Origin: Capitulum mitella
Lineage: Eukaryota > Arthropoda > Thecostraca > Pollicipedomorpha > Pollicipedidae
DNA length: 64,000 bases
Direction: 5' to 3'
Assembly (NCBI GenBank): GCA_030062745.1
Contig: CP099839.1
Span: forward strand, 35,683,293-35,747,292
Positions 23,658-36,518 of this stretch are shown here, piece after piece. Under the pieces are notes generated by a model. That model saw only the letters and a program-made list of their open reading frames with translations. It made no database searches and was not told where the DNA came from. Each line of letters begins with the position of its first letter. The stretch's first letter is position 1. A program made the position numbers and the translations under genes.

Positions 23658-26600
23658 TATTGTGCTATATTGGTCACGATTGCGGAACCCAAGGAGTTTC
23701 AGTCTAGGAATATCCTTCCCTTTTGTTTGTACTGTTACTGATCCTCGACGGGATACAAAACAAAGTAAAGAAAACGGATGAATGTTAGGTCAGGTCATAT
23801 GGTCAGGCCAGGTTACGTAGGTTCATAGGCGTTCAAGTTTCTCGGTTAAAAAATAATCGCTCAGATTATTTCTACCATTTTGGAAGTATATATGGACACA
23901 ACTCACCAGCGCCGTTCAAAAATCCCACAAATAAAGGGAAATGAAAAGTCGCATATCAGGTCACCTGACGCAATATGCGATTATATGCATGTTATATGTC
24001 ATATGTCACCGCAATATACATTTTATGAGCGTTCCACTGACTAATTTGAATTGCCCTAACTTTATTTGGGGCGATGACAGAGCTCTTTATAAAAATGCCT
24101 ATAATTTGCATATATAACCCCAAAAGTTGCATTATTCTTCCAACATTTACCAAGATTTAGAATACGTTGCAACGTGCTCATGGCCAGTTTTCCGATGTTA
24201 TAAGACCCATTTTTCTTCGACGTTCCGTTCGCGAAATAGAGAGGGGGCGTCGAAACGCCCCCCCCCCCCGCTCCGGCCGCCCACGTCAGGGTGCTAGTTG
24301 GGCGCGGATTAGCGACAATGTCTATAGCAAATTCTCAAATGTGCCAGAGGCTATGACTCAAAAACCGCGCGTCGGATCAGGAAAAAAACACTGTGCGGGT
24401 CGTCTCGGAGTATTATATACTCCCACGGGCCGGTTAATAATGAAATCTGAAGAATGGGGTTGGTGGGACCCGGTCGCTCTGTGGAATGTCCCGAATGACA
24501 TCCAATGTTGGTAAGATAACCACAAGGTGGCCAAATGTGCCTGGTTTGTGTTTAAGGTTTGGACCCGGGCCAGGTTAAACTGGCGTCAACCAAAAATTTT
24601 AGCCCCGCATATCTGTTACATTTTATGAACGCTGCTGCGGATCCAGGGGAGGAAAAGGGGTACTCAAGATATTCCTTCCGGTAAAGCAGCCAATCTACAT
24701 GGCCAGGTCAAAAACAGATATAAAAGCATTTGTTACGCCAGTCATAAGGCCTGTTTATTTTGAGATGCAAAAGCTGCATAATGACATAGTGATAGCAGGG
24801 GTGGATCCAGGGGGCCAAAAACGGGCACACAGAAGACCATGCCACGAATCTAACGTCCACATAATGCGATTCCTTGGACGTCTTTGGACTACCCCCGACC
24901 AACCTATGGTGCATACTGCCAGGGATGGATTCCGGAAAACCCTCTTGAAGCCCATATGACGTGCCCGACACCAAGGTACCTTCTCATCACTGTAAACAGT
25001 GATGAATAAGCAAAAGAAAAAAAAGCAGTTTGACTCTTTTTTTGAGACACCGCCACTGGTTGCTAGTATTTCTATGTTGAGTACCATACCTGAGCTCGTG
25101 TTAGGTCTCACCGATATGTAAAACCATGCAGCCAAGAGGGTAAGAAACAGTGCCTCCCTTGCGAGGTTCCTGGCTAAGCCACTGGTATATGGAGTAATGC
25201 ATGCCACCATGTCAGTATAATATCAGACTCTCAGACCACGAGCGTATGCAGTCACAATATAAACACCAGTATGGACACTTCCGCGTGCATTACATTTCCC
25301 TTCCTTGTATGGTCTCCGGATGAGCCATTAGTACTTGATGAATTCTGACTTTCAGATATGTTTTCGACCCCTGAGTCTCATTTCCACTCATATTTCAGAA
25401 TCTCCTTCAAACGATATCCGATCCGAAGGTGATCAATGTAACTGCTACAACTCTCTTTTTGGTTCCACACGCCGCCTCTGAAAATTTTTCGATTCTGAAC
25501 CACGTAGCATTGCAGATTTGGTCAAAAGGACTCGTTTAAGCCGTCTCATCCAAAACAGGATGCTTACTTTCCGGGATCTGAAGAAGGGCCGCATAAACTC
25601 CCACTCCAGCGAAATTGGGCTCTAACATTCAGGTACCGGAATCGGGTCGTCATGTCAGTTTCCAAAAGCCGTCAAAACATTATGCAAAAACAGCGAGTGC
25701 CAACAGAAGCACATGCAGTATGTTAAGATACAAATACGTAAAAAGCCACGCAGCGCTTAGAGGTCTACATACTACTGCATCTAATTTTGCAAAACCGAAA
25801 ACGTAACGACACAATCAAATGCTCAACCACATGTTGGTAACGCCAAACCTTTACGTCAATGGTCGTTTATGACACATCTAAACCCATTTAGACCCTATAA
25901 TATGAGTAACTTCACCACACAAAGATTCAAGTCCACGCCGTGGAGACGCAAGAACCACTTATTATGCAAGCGAATACTCGTATTTATTATACAACCTTTT
26001 ACTGGTGCATAAATACTTGTATACTTGTGTAATTATTCGTGTATTTGTATGCTTACATATACGCACGATTTATATGCACATCTGCAATTACGTGTACCTA
26101 AATCAGTGGTTTTGCGAAGGCAGAATCTCACCGGCACCAGGCAGTCAAAGCCAGCGGCGCCTGAAGCACATCACTTTTCAAAGAAAACTTAGGCCTGTCG
26201 TCGTTTGACACATGAGCTGAAAGGCACGACGGATTTAATGGCGGAATCGAATGTCTTTTTCCTCTAGTGGCTTTCAGGCTGTTGCCTGTTTTTTTTTTGC
26301 GAAATGTATGAAATGAAACAACAAGCAAATAATCTGCCCACCCACGAGTCTACATCAATCCAACACCGACAACCAACAGTCTTATAAGTAGCCACTGTAA
26401 GGCAGCCAGCAATATTAAATACATGACAAAATCCTCCACAATTGGTGGTTTCAGCACAAAATACGTTCTTGGCAGATTCCTGGACGATGCCACGATAACG
26501 GAATCTTCTGATCAACATCATTATCTGTCGTGTTGGCTACGATGACCCGGAAACATTAAAAAGAGGTGTATTACGATGTGCACACGTGTTTCATAGTCTT

Positions 26601-28739
26601 GCAATTCTAATACTGTCTTAAGCTCAGGAGCGCAACTTTACCCTCACCTTTTAGGGTTAATTCGCTATGAACTATGCCAAAATATTTATTAAAAAGTATC
26701 TTATTCCTTTTAATTTAAAAGGAAATCGAGAAGTGTAAGATCCCATGTAAATTAAGGGACACAAGAAACCGATCCAAGAAAACGGCTCCAGCAAAGTTTT
26801 TTGGATCGCATGACTGCAAACGACTACTGCATTAAATATGCACGAGAAAGAATATTTATGGAGATATTTTCTCTCTTGCGCACTAATGCTTTTGAATGGA
26901 ATGAACGGATAAAACGTCCATTTTTTTACCAAAGTTTGCAGCTTGAACATACCGTCAACGCTCAAAAAATGACTCAAGCCCTAGCTCCATTATGTTGCCA
27001 CCTTCCTCGAGTCGTCATTAAAAATAAAAGCAATAATGCCTTAAAAAGATTTTGCTACCGCAAGGCGTCACGGTTGGATATACAAAACTTGTGAAAGCGC
27101 ACTGAGTTCAAAGAAAATCAATGAGGTTCCGTAAACCTCGTCTACGACAGCTTTTTGGGGGTTAATGTTTAACATACACACAAACAGAGCTTTAAACCTG
27201 GCACGGTAACGTACGACGCAATGACAGTGAAAATGACCTCAATAATAATGAAATGAAAAATGGCAACAAAATAACCCCTAAAGGCCAAACCGCCTTCAAA
27301 AATATTTAAAAAAATATCACACTTAATCAATCCTGGTATTACCTAGCCATGTCAAAGTTAGTCGTAACGCATACTGGGTTGGGTTTTAGTAGAACATGTC
27401 GTTCTAACGTATCGTGGAACTGTATTTGGAAGGCAGGCGTTTTGACCACACCTGGCGACAGCAACTGATCACGTTATGAGGTCTTGAGGTTGTTGGGGAA
27501 CATATCCCCATGTAGCATGTTAGGAGAAGGCACATTTTGAAATCTTCTGTTGCGTTCAATGGAAAGCTTTCGGACATAATTCAACAGAGCATGTGTGAAG
27601 GGGAGAACTGAAAATATCGAACATGCAGGTCGCCTGCGTAACATCTGTCGTTTCATATCAACATTATTCCGGCATGCAGCCCGCCCAAGTACAGTGTACT
27701 CCTGCGAAGAGGGCGTGCCAGCACATGCAAGCTACAGCCCAGCACGATGACATCACTGTTGTGCAATAATGTCACGAAATATCTGACACTGTAATTAAAG
27801 GTGCGCCACGTTCTTCTGCATCAGGACCGAATTCATGGAAAACAGCGACATTCAAACTTTGTCAATCAATCCCACTCGTTACGGAAGCCAGCATACCGAT
27901 CTATGTGGTAACCATTTTGGCGAAGAAGTTGGCAAGTGTGCGTTCCTCCTGTCACCTGACAGGACGAAAAATACCCCATGCTAAAAAATACAGAAATGAA
28001 AAATGGAGGAACTAAGAGAGTCTCGTGCAAAACAAGCCATTCAAAAATCCAAATATCAGCCCAACTCGTATGAAACGTAACACTACTGATTCAGTTACAC
28101 GCAAAAGTCACACACCAAACAGGGAGAGCTTACCAGTTTTCAGCCGTAGCCTAGCACAAAAAAAGAATGGGTGTTAAGTGATTTCAAAACAGAGACTAAC
28201 CAATAACGAAAAACAGTCAACCGCTCACGGATACAGACAACAAAACATTACTTCACGGTAAAAAGGAACATTACGTCACGAGGCGGACTTGACTGTGAAA
28301 AAATGTACGTTATAGCAAAAGGATTTCCGTTCGAAACAAACAAGCCATTACACTTCACAGCGTAATTTAACACACTGTTCGATACCCAGCATAACTCTGA
28401 CGCCACGAAAGGCTCAAAGGTCATTAAAAAGACGAATCATTCGCACGTACCTTAAATTTAATCTCACACATGTCAAGTGCGGAAATTTAACCTCCAACAC
28501 GCGGATCGTCCGTTACGATTTCACGGGCCGTTTCAACTTCTTACTGTGAAATCTGACCATTACAGGAGGCGAAGCCAAAACGATCTGCATGTCTTATAAC
28601 CTCGATATATTTTTGGAGCAAAGCTCCGGAACATCATTTGGCCATCAAACACAACAAAGACAAAGCGCTACCAACGCGAGTTTCCCAATGCCTCCGCAAT
28701 GTCAGTCCGAGGGGGTCCGGCACCGCGGGAGCTTCTTAC
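23658..28739. other. No gene recognised
   Basis: Five kilobases with only short open frames on either strand. A C-run lies at 24259-24270. A - strand stretch near 25566-25620 has weak splice-like borders and reads PNFAGVGVYAALLQIPE. Its phase would fit after candidate exon B, but the acceptor is poor and I do not call it. Confidence 0.4.
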
Positions 28740-28804
28740 CGTGGATCAGTTTCAAGATGGCGCGCCTGTGGTTGGCCACGGTCCTCGGATCACTGGCCTG
28801 CTTG
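28740..28804 (-). CDS. Candidate alternative exon B of the membrane glycoprotein (basic tail)
   Basis: A 65-bp - strand exon lies between a good acceptor (CCTGTTTTCAG) and a consensus donor (CACG|GTAAGAAG). It accepts phase 2, as the transmembrane exon at 30973-31090 requires, and reads KQASDPRTVANHRRAILKLIH before a phase-1 exit. The result would be a basic cytoplasmic tail that needs at least one more exon at lower coordinates. The same bases on the + strand encode MARLWLATVLGSLACLLKTG after a good Kozak context (28757 onward), which looks like a signal peptide. One of the two readings is therefore likely coincidence. Confidence 0.35.
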
Positions 28805-29012
28805 CTGAAAACAGGCGTCCCAGTCAGTGATAAAAACGAGCGTCAAGAATCGGCCTGAGACGATACCTGGTACGTGCTTCACACAGGCGGACGGCGAGAC
28901 AACACAGGACGTAGTGACGAACATTACAGGATTGCCAGCAAAGAAAATCATTGCGCATAAAAGAAACAAGCGGCGGAATTTCCGCAAAGATGACACAGGA
29001 GATATACACTAA

Positions 29013-29056
<44 letters not shown>

Positions 29057-29085
29057 TATCTGTATCTATCTATATATATCTATCT

Positions 29086-29148
<63 letters not shown>

Positions 29149-29149
29149 A
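29013..29149. repeat. (TA)n/(TATC)n/(TG)n microsatellite
   Basis: TA run, short TATC stretch, second TA run, then GT repeats. Confidence 0.95.
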
Positions 29150-29623
29150 TTGGGATATGTTACGCATAATGCTAAATGCGCGGACCGCCTCGGGTTCAGA
29201 CTGTTTGACGCTGGGCTTCATACGAGATATACCAGACAATTTTCCCGTGGTGTTCGTAGGCCCAGACTGCCGAAGACAGACGACATCACGGACTCTCGCG
29301 GCTCAGAGTAAAACTAATATCTTGCTTTACCTCGTAAAAGGCAAAGATCCGCTTTAGATAGGGCTTCGGTGCTTTTAGGGGCCTCTGATCATTATAGCTC
29401 GCTGGTATTTACCACACGTATTTTAAATCTCACCAGTGATCTGATAGGCTAATGAGTTTTGAACGTCACGTACGACTGCCATTCTTCGATTCTGTTAGAC
29501 TGAGCTACAGTCATTTATGCTTTAATTATTGAGTCACCTTCATTTATTTAACGTTTCAAGTTCGATCGGACCTTTTGCGCATCTCCTACCAGTGACGCAT
29601 GAATGTCAAAACGACATTCTAGT

Positions 29624-29653
29624 GTTTACACTGCACTAGAGTGTAGTGTAAAC
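29624..29653. repeat. 30-bp near-perfect palindrome with forkhead-like sites
   Basis: GTTTACACTGCACTAG and its inverted partner AGTGTAGTGTAAAC form a near-perfect palindrome. Several TGTAAAC/GTAAACA motifs (forkhead consensus) lie in it and at 29701. Confidence 0.5.
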
Positions 29654-30049
29654 TAAGAGTGAGTGCAGAGTCTAGTGTGAACAGTACACCAGAGTGTAAC
29701 GTAAACATCCTAGTGTCAAACAGTGTAGCGTTCAAGCGATCACTACAAACAGATGTCAAAAAAGACGGAATTTGATACGGAAAACGAGGCAATTTTATCC
29801 ACTATGTCCCAGCTCAAGAAGCCTCACAAACACAGAAGACGTGATGAGCCAGTATCGCTGATTACCGTACATTACGGCTATTTTCACCACCACTCAGCGA
29901 TTATAGCTAAAGATCCAACCTCCATCACACGGCGACACTGGAGAACGGAGTTCCTCTTCAGCCAAAGGTGTTCGACATCGCAAATATTTCCCGCACAGCC
30001 AACAGATACAATGAAGAACATAGTTCCAAAACCTCCATGAGACATTTCA

Positions 30050-30570
30050 TAATGCATTTCCCTCTCCCTCCGCCTGGCGGAGATAAAGTACAACAGAGTT
30101 ACTTTCCTGCTCCACCAGACGGAGATTTTAGGGGACAAGTTTCTCTTTAGCGCCACCACGCAGCATTACCGGAGGATGAGCTCCTCATTCGCTTCATCAC
30201 TCAGAGACACTGTCACCCTCCACTGGGCGGAGGTGCAGGACAAGCATCTCTCTCGTTCCACCGGGTGGAGATTATGGAGGACACTAGGCGGAGTTACTGG
30301 ACCAGCTTCTCTCTCTCGCTCCACCAGGCGGAGGTTATGGAGGACACTAGGCGGAGGTACTGGACCAGCTTCTCTTTCGCTCCACCAGGCGGAGATTATG
30401 GAGGACACTAGGCGGAGGTACTGGACCAGCTTCTCTCTCGCTCCACCAGGCGGAGATATTCGAGGACACCTTGCAGAGGTATTGGGCCAGCTTCTCTCTC
30501 GCTACATCCGGCGGAGATACTGGAAGATACCAGGCGGAGGTACTGGAGCAGCTCCTCTCTCGCTTTAACA
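30050..30570. repeat. ~61-bp minisatellite, about eight units
   Basis: The unit contains CTCCACCAGGCGGAG, a GATTATGGAGGACACTAGG segment, then CGGAGGTACTGGACCAGC. The best copies start at 30301, 30364 and 30425; flanking copies are degenerate. Long open frames over it on both strands are repeat artefacts. It sits between alternative exons A and B of the - strand gene. Confidence 0.85.
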
Positions 30571-30838
30571 GACGGTAGTCGAGATCGGCCAGAGCACGCT
30601 TGTCCCAGGCAGCGAGACGCAAGACACTTTAAGCCGTCCAGGATGTCGGTATAGCAGGGCCCACAAACCGAGACCACGGTTGCAGCCATGTGCCTTAAGT
30701 GTAGAAGTGTCCCACACCGGCAATACCATGAGTTGTAATGCATTCGTTAAATGGTTCAGGCATGCAATTCAGGGATTCATTAATCAAGATTTCTGACAGA
30801 TAACTTTTTACCGAAACTTGCTTGCTCTCATCAGCAAT

Positions 30839-30893
30839 TCACGCAGCTGGAACTGGTAGCATGCATCCGTTTTTCCATAGCCTGAAAACGTAG
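30839..30893 (-). CDS. Candidate terminal exon A of the membrane glycoprotein (short tail)
   Basis: Only 79 bp after the transmembrane exon, a good acceptor (TTCTTTTCACCCAG) opens a frame that fits phase 2 exactly. It adds SYVFRLWKNGCMLPVPAA and then a TGA at 30839-30841. A second AG twelve bases further in (TACGTTTTCAG) would keep the same frame and drop four residues. The product would be a type I membrane protein with a tail of about 18 residues. The alternative is exon B at 28740-28804. Confidence 0.4.
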
Positions 30894-30972
30894 CTGGGTG
30901 AAAAGAACATCATCAAAAACATTTTTAACAGCAAAGAAAGAATAATGAAAGAAATAACGGAATATATCTTAC

Positions 30973-31090
30973 CTGCAGTACTTCAAGGTAGCAATCAGGA
31001 GCGCAAACAGGATGAGCATGATGCATCCAAACCACCACCAGGTGCTCTCTGATACCTTCCAGGGATCTCCACAGCAGTCAGAATCCAGCA
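30973..31090 (-). CDS. Unrecognised membrane glycoprotein gene, transmembrane exon
   Basis: A 118-bp exon on the - strand lies between ACTTTCCAG and a consensus CAG|GTAAGA donor. It is 2 bases, 38 codons, then 2 bases: in-phase 1, matching the exon at 36100-36225, and out-phase 2. It encodes LDSDCCGDPWKVSEST, then a Trp-Trp-Trp-Phe belt, then the hydrophobic helix GCIMLILFALLIAT ending in LKYC. This is a single-pass segment with the sequons on the outer side. The vicinal cysteines followed by a Trp belt recall WBP1/VOPP1/Shisa-type small membrane proteins, but the similarity is only in layout and I do not assign the gene there. It is the best-supported exon of this gene. Confidence 0.7.
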
Positions 31091-31241
31091 CTGGAAAGTT
31101 GTGTTGGTGGTAGCATGGCAGACAGACAGTCCACAGTCCACCAACGTGCACCGTAACGTCAAAACGGATGAAACTAAGTGGGATTTGGCAAAAGCCTGCA
31201 AAACTAACAAGAGATACCACCCACCAAGTCAGGATCTTACC

Positions 31242-31740
<499 letters not shown>

Positions 31741-31875
31741 AGACCGGATACGAATCAGGACACCCATGTCACCTACTTTTTGAAGCGAAAGAATTCAAAC
31801 GTCTTAAAATGCTTCCACTGGGCTCCATGATTCGTGATCCTTTGGCAACTAATGAATTACAATTAAATAAAAAAG

Positions 31876-32270
31876 GGGGTAATTCCATAACATATCACCA
31901 ACGCGGGGTTCGAAAAGTTCACCACTCCACGTCGGATTTCGTTTAAAATTGATGTTTGGAGGTTGTTCCAGGCTCTGATTTCGATTCTGGGATTCAGAAA
32001 GTCGTGAGAGGGAGTAGTCACCACATACAGGTCATTAAACATGTTAGGCCAAGGCCGACGACCCATTACGCACGCCACAGTATCTACATGACCAAAAAAG
32101 TCATCAGGGCAAAATTATATATCGTTAAAAAGAGGAAGAATCAAGGAATGGGTTTCCGCACAAGCTGACCTTCTGAGGTCAAATTTGTAACTCTGACGAC
32201 ATGATACCTATTTAATGTCAAAGTCGAACAAAGTCTGACTGTTTCGATTTCTTTTAAATTCATACAAATT
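31876..32270 (+). repeat. Inverted dispersed repeat, left arm (~400 bp)
   Basis: Diverged reverse complement of about 35125-35549. Shared landmarks include GTAATTCCA, CTGATTTCGAT, AAGAGGAAGAATCA and GTTTCGATTT. Together the arms bracket about 2.85 kb that includes the 17-bp array. Confidence 0.7.
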
Positions 32271-34034
32271 TGCAATGGGAGCTCCATGGCGGGGGGACGG
32301 GGGTCATGTCCTGACCTAATTTGACCCGTATGCTTACTGACCTCGATTTATTCCAAGATGTAAGAAACGTGGATATTACCTGGAAACATTTGTCGTTTGG
32401 AACATATCCATGACATAAATGTTCACCTTTCAGTCTGTTTTCACGTGTTTTACCCCTTGCCTTACTCCCCCAGCACTTCGATGGTGCTGGGGGAGGGACG
32501 GGGGGCAAGAAACCCGTGGTGACTGGTCCCTGAGCTAGAGTCGCGAAACAAAAACAGACGTGTTGCTCGCCATGACAGGAGTCCAATGACATTCAGTTCT
32601 GATCCCCGCCCGACGGGGCCACTTTTAAACCCTCGCCTGGTGGGTGGGGGTCCTAAAACAACCCCCTCCACGAACTTTTGACGCAAAAGATAAAGCAACG
32701 CGGTAAAAACTGGTGCGTTGCTCGTCACGTCAGCAGCTCAACAATATCAGAGCGACGACTCCACGATACGATACCTCCCGGGTCACGGTAATGATCTCAA
32801 AGCGGCCATGCCAAAATTGTCTAAGTTTTCTTAGCAACAGTTTCCAAACTTTTTAAAATAAATCGATTCTGTAAACACCAGCGCGTTGGCCGTTGCCTTA
32901 GCTCTCGGAGAATGTCTGGGGTTTTGGGTTTCGGTCAACAGGTGACCTCCCAGGCCACGAAAATGTCATCATAGCTGCAATTTGCAATGGAAGGCATGAT
33001 GTTCGCATAATTCTTTTGTCAGGTCACAGGGCCAACGTGCGACAACACACGTGTCAAACTTGGTAAACCGGTTCTCCTTGCGCCGGGAGGGGGTCGCCTA
33101 TTTGGGGTTGCGGATGCGGAGCTTAGTTTTAGTTCCCAAGGTCACCGTCAGGGAAGACCATGTCGCATGTCGAAAACCGCTCTTTGTCGAAAACCATTCG
33201 AGCTAGAGCTACCAAACTTGGTGTGCAGGTAGGCGGGCATACGGTCTGTCCGAACATGTCATTGCGGTGGCCGCAATATTTCCTCAGTCAGCGCTAGAAG
33301 TCCAATCGAATTTCGCATTTTCGAGTTTTCGAACATATCCGACCCAGCTTGACCATAATCTACAAAATGGCTTCACGCTACATTAAGCAATCTTCGTCAC
33401 AATAATGTTGATGTGGTCGTAGTAGTATGAAAGTAGATCGTAACAAATATAGGTAACGCTTAACCCGCTTACAAAATTACAATGGCGTGTGGTATCAGTG
33501 TTTGGCACTTTTGACCTAGCCTGACCTCTGATGACCTGATCTTCCCATACACTAAAATCAAGTCACTGACGCTAGCATTTATAAAAGTAACATGCAAAAC
33601 AACAATGCAATACCCAATTCCCAACAAACGAAAAGCATTGTTAGATTCATTTGAAAACACGACTGACATGGCCGTGACATGGTCACAGATTACGACCTAT
33701 TGCATGTAAAATTCTAAAAAATTCACTTAAGACTTGCCAATGTTCGAAACTCAAATACAGCAAAATACAGCGTTCTGTCTTCCGAAGTTGAAACGTTACT
33801 GATGAAAACCAACCGGGCGGTCCTAAAACGACCACCCCCCACCGCCGGGCGCAGCTTAAGGCTACAGGTTAACCGATGATCTCCCAAGTCCGGTCAATGA
33901 CCCGAAATTGGTTAAAATCGCGAAGCGTTTTGTTCGGAGGGTCACAGAACAAAACGTTTTGCAGTTAGAGAATGTTTTACAGTTTTACTGTATATTAATG
34001 TTGGAAAACAGTACACTGGCGAGGGGATTTTAGG
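32271..34034. other. Intronic spacer of the - strand gene, degenerate repeats
   Basis: No exon seen. GTGTTGCTCG at about 32560 and GTGCGTTGCTCG at about 32712 suggest a decayed ~160-bp repeat. A G-rich/C-rich pair at 32.62-32.67 kb and 33.81-33.85 kb shares the GGTCCTAAAAC motif. Confidence 0.35.
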
Positions 34035-34790
34035 GTAAAAGTTCGTATCGCAGAAATTCGCCGGACAAAGTTCGTCGTGCTGAAGTCTGTCGTGTAAAAG
34101 TTACTCTGGGGAAAAAGTTCGTCTAGGACGAAAGTTCACCGTGCAAAAGTTCGTCGTGAAAAGGTTCGTCTAGGGAAAAAGTTCGTCGAGGGTAAAAGTC
34201 TGTCTAGGACAAAAGCTCGTCTTGCAGAAGTTCGTCTACGGAAAAGGTTCGTCTGGGACCAAAATGTTTTTTTCGCAGAAGTTCGTCAAGGACAAAAGTT
34301 CGTATAAGGCAAAAGCTCGTATGTGGCAAAAGTTCGTTTAGGACAAGTTTATTTTGCTACTGGAAAAGGGTCGTACTGCAAAAGATTCGTATGGAAACGG
34401 TTCGTACGAAAAAGGTTCGTAAGGGAAAACGTTCGCAAAGAAAAAGATTCGTAACCAAGGGTTCGCAAACTTAAGGCACGTGTCCGAAAAGATTCGCATC
34501 GGAAAAGGAACGGGCCTAAAATAGTGACCCAACCAAACCTTTTGCACTGGACGAACTTTTGTCCCAGACGAACCTTTGCCCTAAACGAATTTCTGCGAAA
34601 CGAACTTTTGTCCTACACGAACTCTTGTCTTAGACGAGCTTATGCCCTATTCGAACTTTTCTGGACGAGCTTTTGCCCTGGACGAACTTTTGTCCGATAC
34701 GAACTTTAGCGAGAAAAATCTCCGTCCTAGACGAGCTTTTGTCCTGGACGAATTTTTCCCATACGAACTTTCGCAAGACGAACTTTTGAA
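34035..34790. repeat. 17-bp repeat array that reverses direction at its centre
   Basis: From 34035 to about 34510 a degenerate ~17-bp unit, AAAAGTTCGTCTAGGAC, repeats head to tail nearly 28 times. After a ~24-bp centre the same unit continues in reverse complement (GTCCTAGACGAACTTTT) about 15 times to 34790. Any transcript through it would fold into a long imperfect hairpin. It lies within the 5-kb intron of the - strand membrane-protein gene. Confidence 0.85.
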
Positions 34791-35124
34791 CTTAAGTCCA
34801 ATGATGAACGGAAGTCCCATGAGCTTCTGTCTGAAACCGGCGAGGGGCAAAACACATGAGACTATAGAGACAGGTGGGGACTGACATGTCATGCATGTAT
34901 CCCGCGTGACAAACGCTTTGAAATGATACCCATATTGCTCACATGTTGGTATAAATCGAGGCCAGTAAACAAACGGATTAAATCTGGTCATGAAAAATCA
35001 TCCGTTGCCCCCCCCCCTCCTCCTCTTCCAAGGAGCTCCGAACGCACAGAAGAATTTCGTCAGTATGTTACCAACAATGTAATTGAGTAGAATAGAATAG
35101 AATGTAATGAATAGAATGTAACCA

Positions 35125-35549
35125 ATTGAGCGTGTGAATTCAAAACAAATCGAAACTGCCGAAATGTACTGACCTCGACATTCAAAATAGGTCAGAAGGT
35201 CATATTTACAAATTTGGCTTGAGAAGGCCAAATTCTGCGGGAACACATTCAATGATTCTTCCTCTTTCGAATGATATCTCGCTTTGCCCTTACAACTTTT
35301 TTGCCTACGGAGACAGAATGGCATACGTCGTTGGTCGTAGGCATTGAGCTCGCATTATTAATGACCTGTATCTCGCGACTTCTTGACCTCACAACTATAA
35401 ATCCAAAAATCGAAATCAGGGTCCAGAACAATTTTTCAATTTTTGAGAGAAATTTTTAAACAGAGAAAGAGCAATTATTACACCAATTTTGAGGGAAACC
35501 TGACAGAGTGTGGCGAACACGCCCTGGTGATCAGTCCTGGAATTACACT
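35125..35549 (-). repeat. Inverted dispersed repeat, right arm (~420 bp)
   Basis: Partner of 31876-32270 in the opposite orientation. Homology continues across nearly the whole arm with many substitutions, so the pair is old. It could be two copies of a dispersed repeat or the long ends of one ~3.7-kb element. Confidence 0.7.
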
Positions 35550-36099
35550 CAATGGAAGATAAACCGACGGTGTCAAAACATCAAAATGTACTATGACCCG
35601 AAGAGCGGTTCTGCTTTATATCACAAAAATCCAGCAATCCCAGATGGATACCGTAAAACAGGATGAATGAATTAAGCCAATCGCTCTCAGACAACATTCG
35701 TTAGTGGGTGCAAACATGAACAAAAAAACAACGAAAAAATACTTCCGAGCTGGTTTTTACAAATGGCCAAAAAAGTGATACCTTTTCTTCCCCAGATACA
35801 AACTTTTTAGTATAATGTCATTTAAACTAGAAGATTATCAATTTTCTTTTATGCCAAAAAGCAGGCTCAGCTAGTCAAACTGTGATTGTGCGTCAAGCAA
35901 ACATGAATCCCCGGTCAAGATCCAGGCTCATGAAGGATATCGATTGAATATCTTCTTCGCATATGTGCTGGTTACCTAAATATGGTTCCGCATTGCCACA
36001 TTCATTATCAGTAATGAATTATCATGATCATTATTAGTGAACGAGTCAGCATATCAATAATGACCCTCCCACGTAACTTGCTAGCGAAAACGTTCTTAC

Positions 36100-36225
36100 C
36101 TGTGCCATTCTCTGCAACCTGGACGGTGTAGTTGTCAACGATCTGCCAGCCAGTCAGCTGGTATTCTTCATGTTGTTCAGAGACCCCCTCTTCTGGCTGA
36201 GCTGCAGGTGTCGTGAACATGGAGA
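36100..36225 (-). CDS. Unrecognised membrane glycoprotein gene, glycosylated stalk exon
   Basis: A 126-bp exon on the - strand is bounded by CTTTTTCCAG and GGTAAGAACG. It is 2 bases, 41 codons, then 1 base, so it is phase 1 on both sides like its upstream neighbour. It encodes SMFTTPAAQPEEGVSEQHEE, an acidic, Pro-rich linker. The linker is followed by YQLTGWQIVDNYT and VQVAENGT, which hold two N-glycosylation sequons (NYT and NGT). Position and composition suggest a juxtamembrane extracellular segment. The next exon, 5 kb away at 30973-31090, supplies the membrane helix in the matching phase. Function and family are unknown. Confidence 0.6.
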
Positions 36226-36518
36226 CTGGAAAAAGTTGACATTTCACTTATACTTTTACAACACCTTTACATGACACCGGCCAATTATCGATCGCAGATA
36301 CATGCTTCAAAGCTATGCCAACTGCGATACCAAACAGACATCTCACTATGTATCTCAGACATCTACCAAGGATGTTGCCATGAAGGTGGGCGACATATTC
36401 ATAAGTTCACACCCATGACTGAAATATACTAATTCATAGACGTAAATGATCATTTGGACTGATGTGCAAAATGAGAATAATTTGATTAACTGATCAAAAA
36501 CGATGACACACGTAATTT

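Noticed and set aside
25566-25620. Possible further exon of the - strand membrane gene
   Set aside because: Phase and donor fit, but the acceptor has a poor pyrimidine tract and there is no independent support.
28951-29311. Tyr-Ile repeat frames
   Set aside because: Translations of the TA/TG microsatellite.
34035-34790. Protein-repeat reading of the 17-bp array
   Set aside because: 17 bp is not a multiple of three, so frames drift. The open stretches are by-products of the TTCGTC unit.
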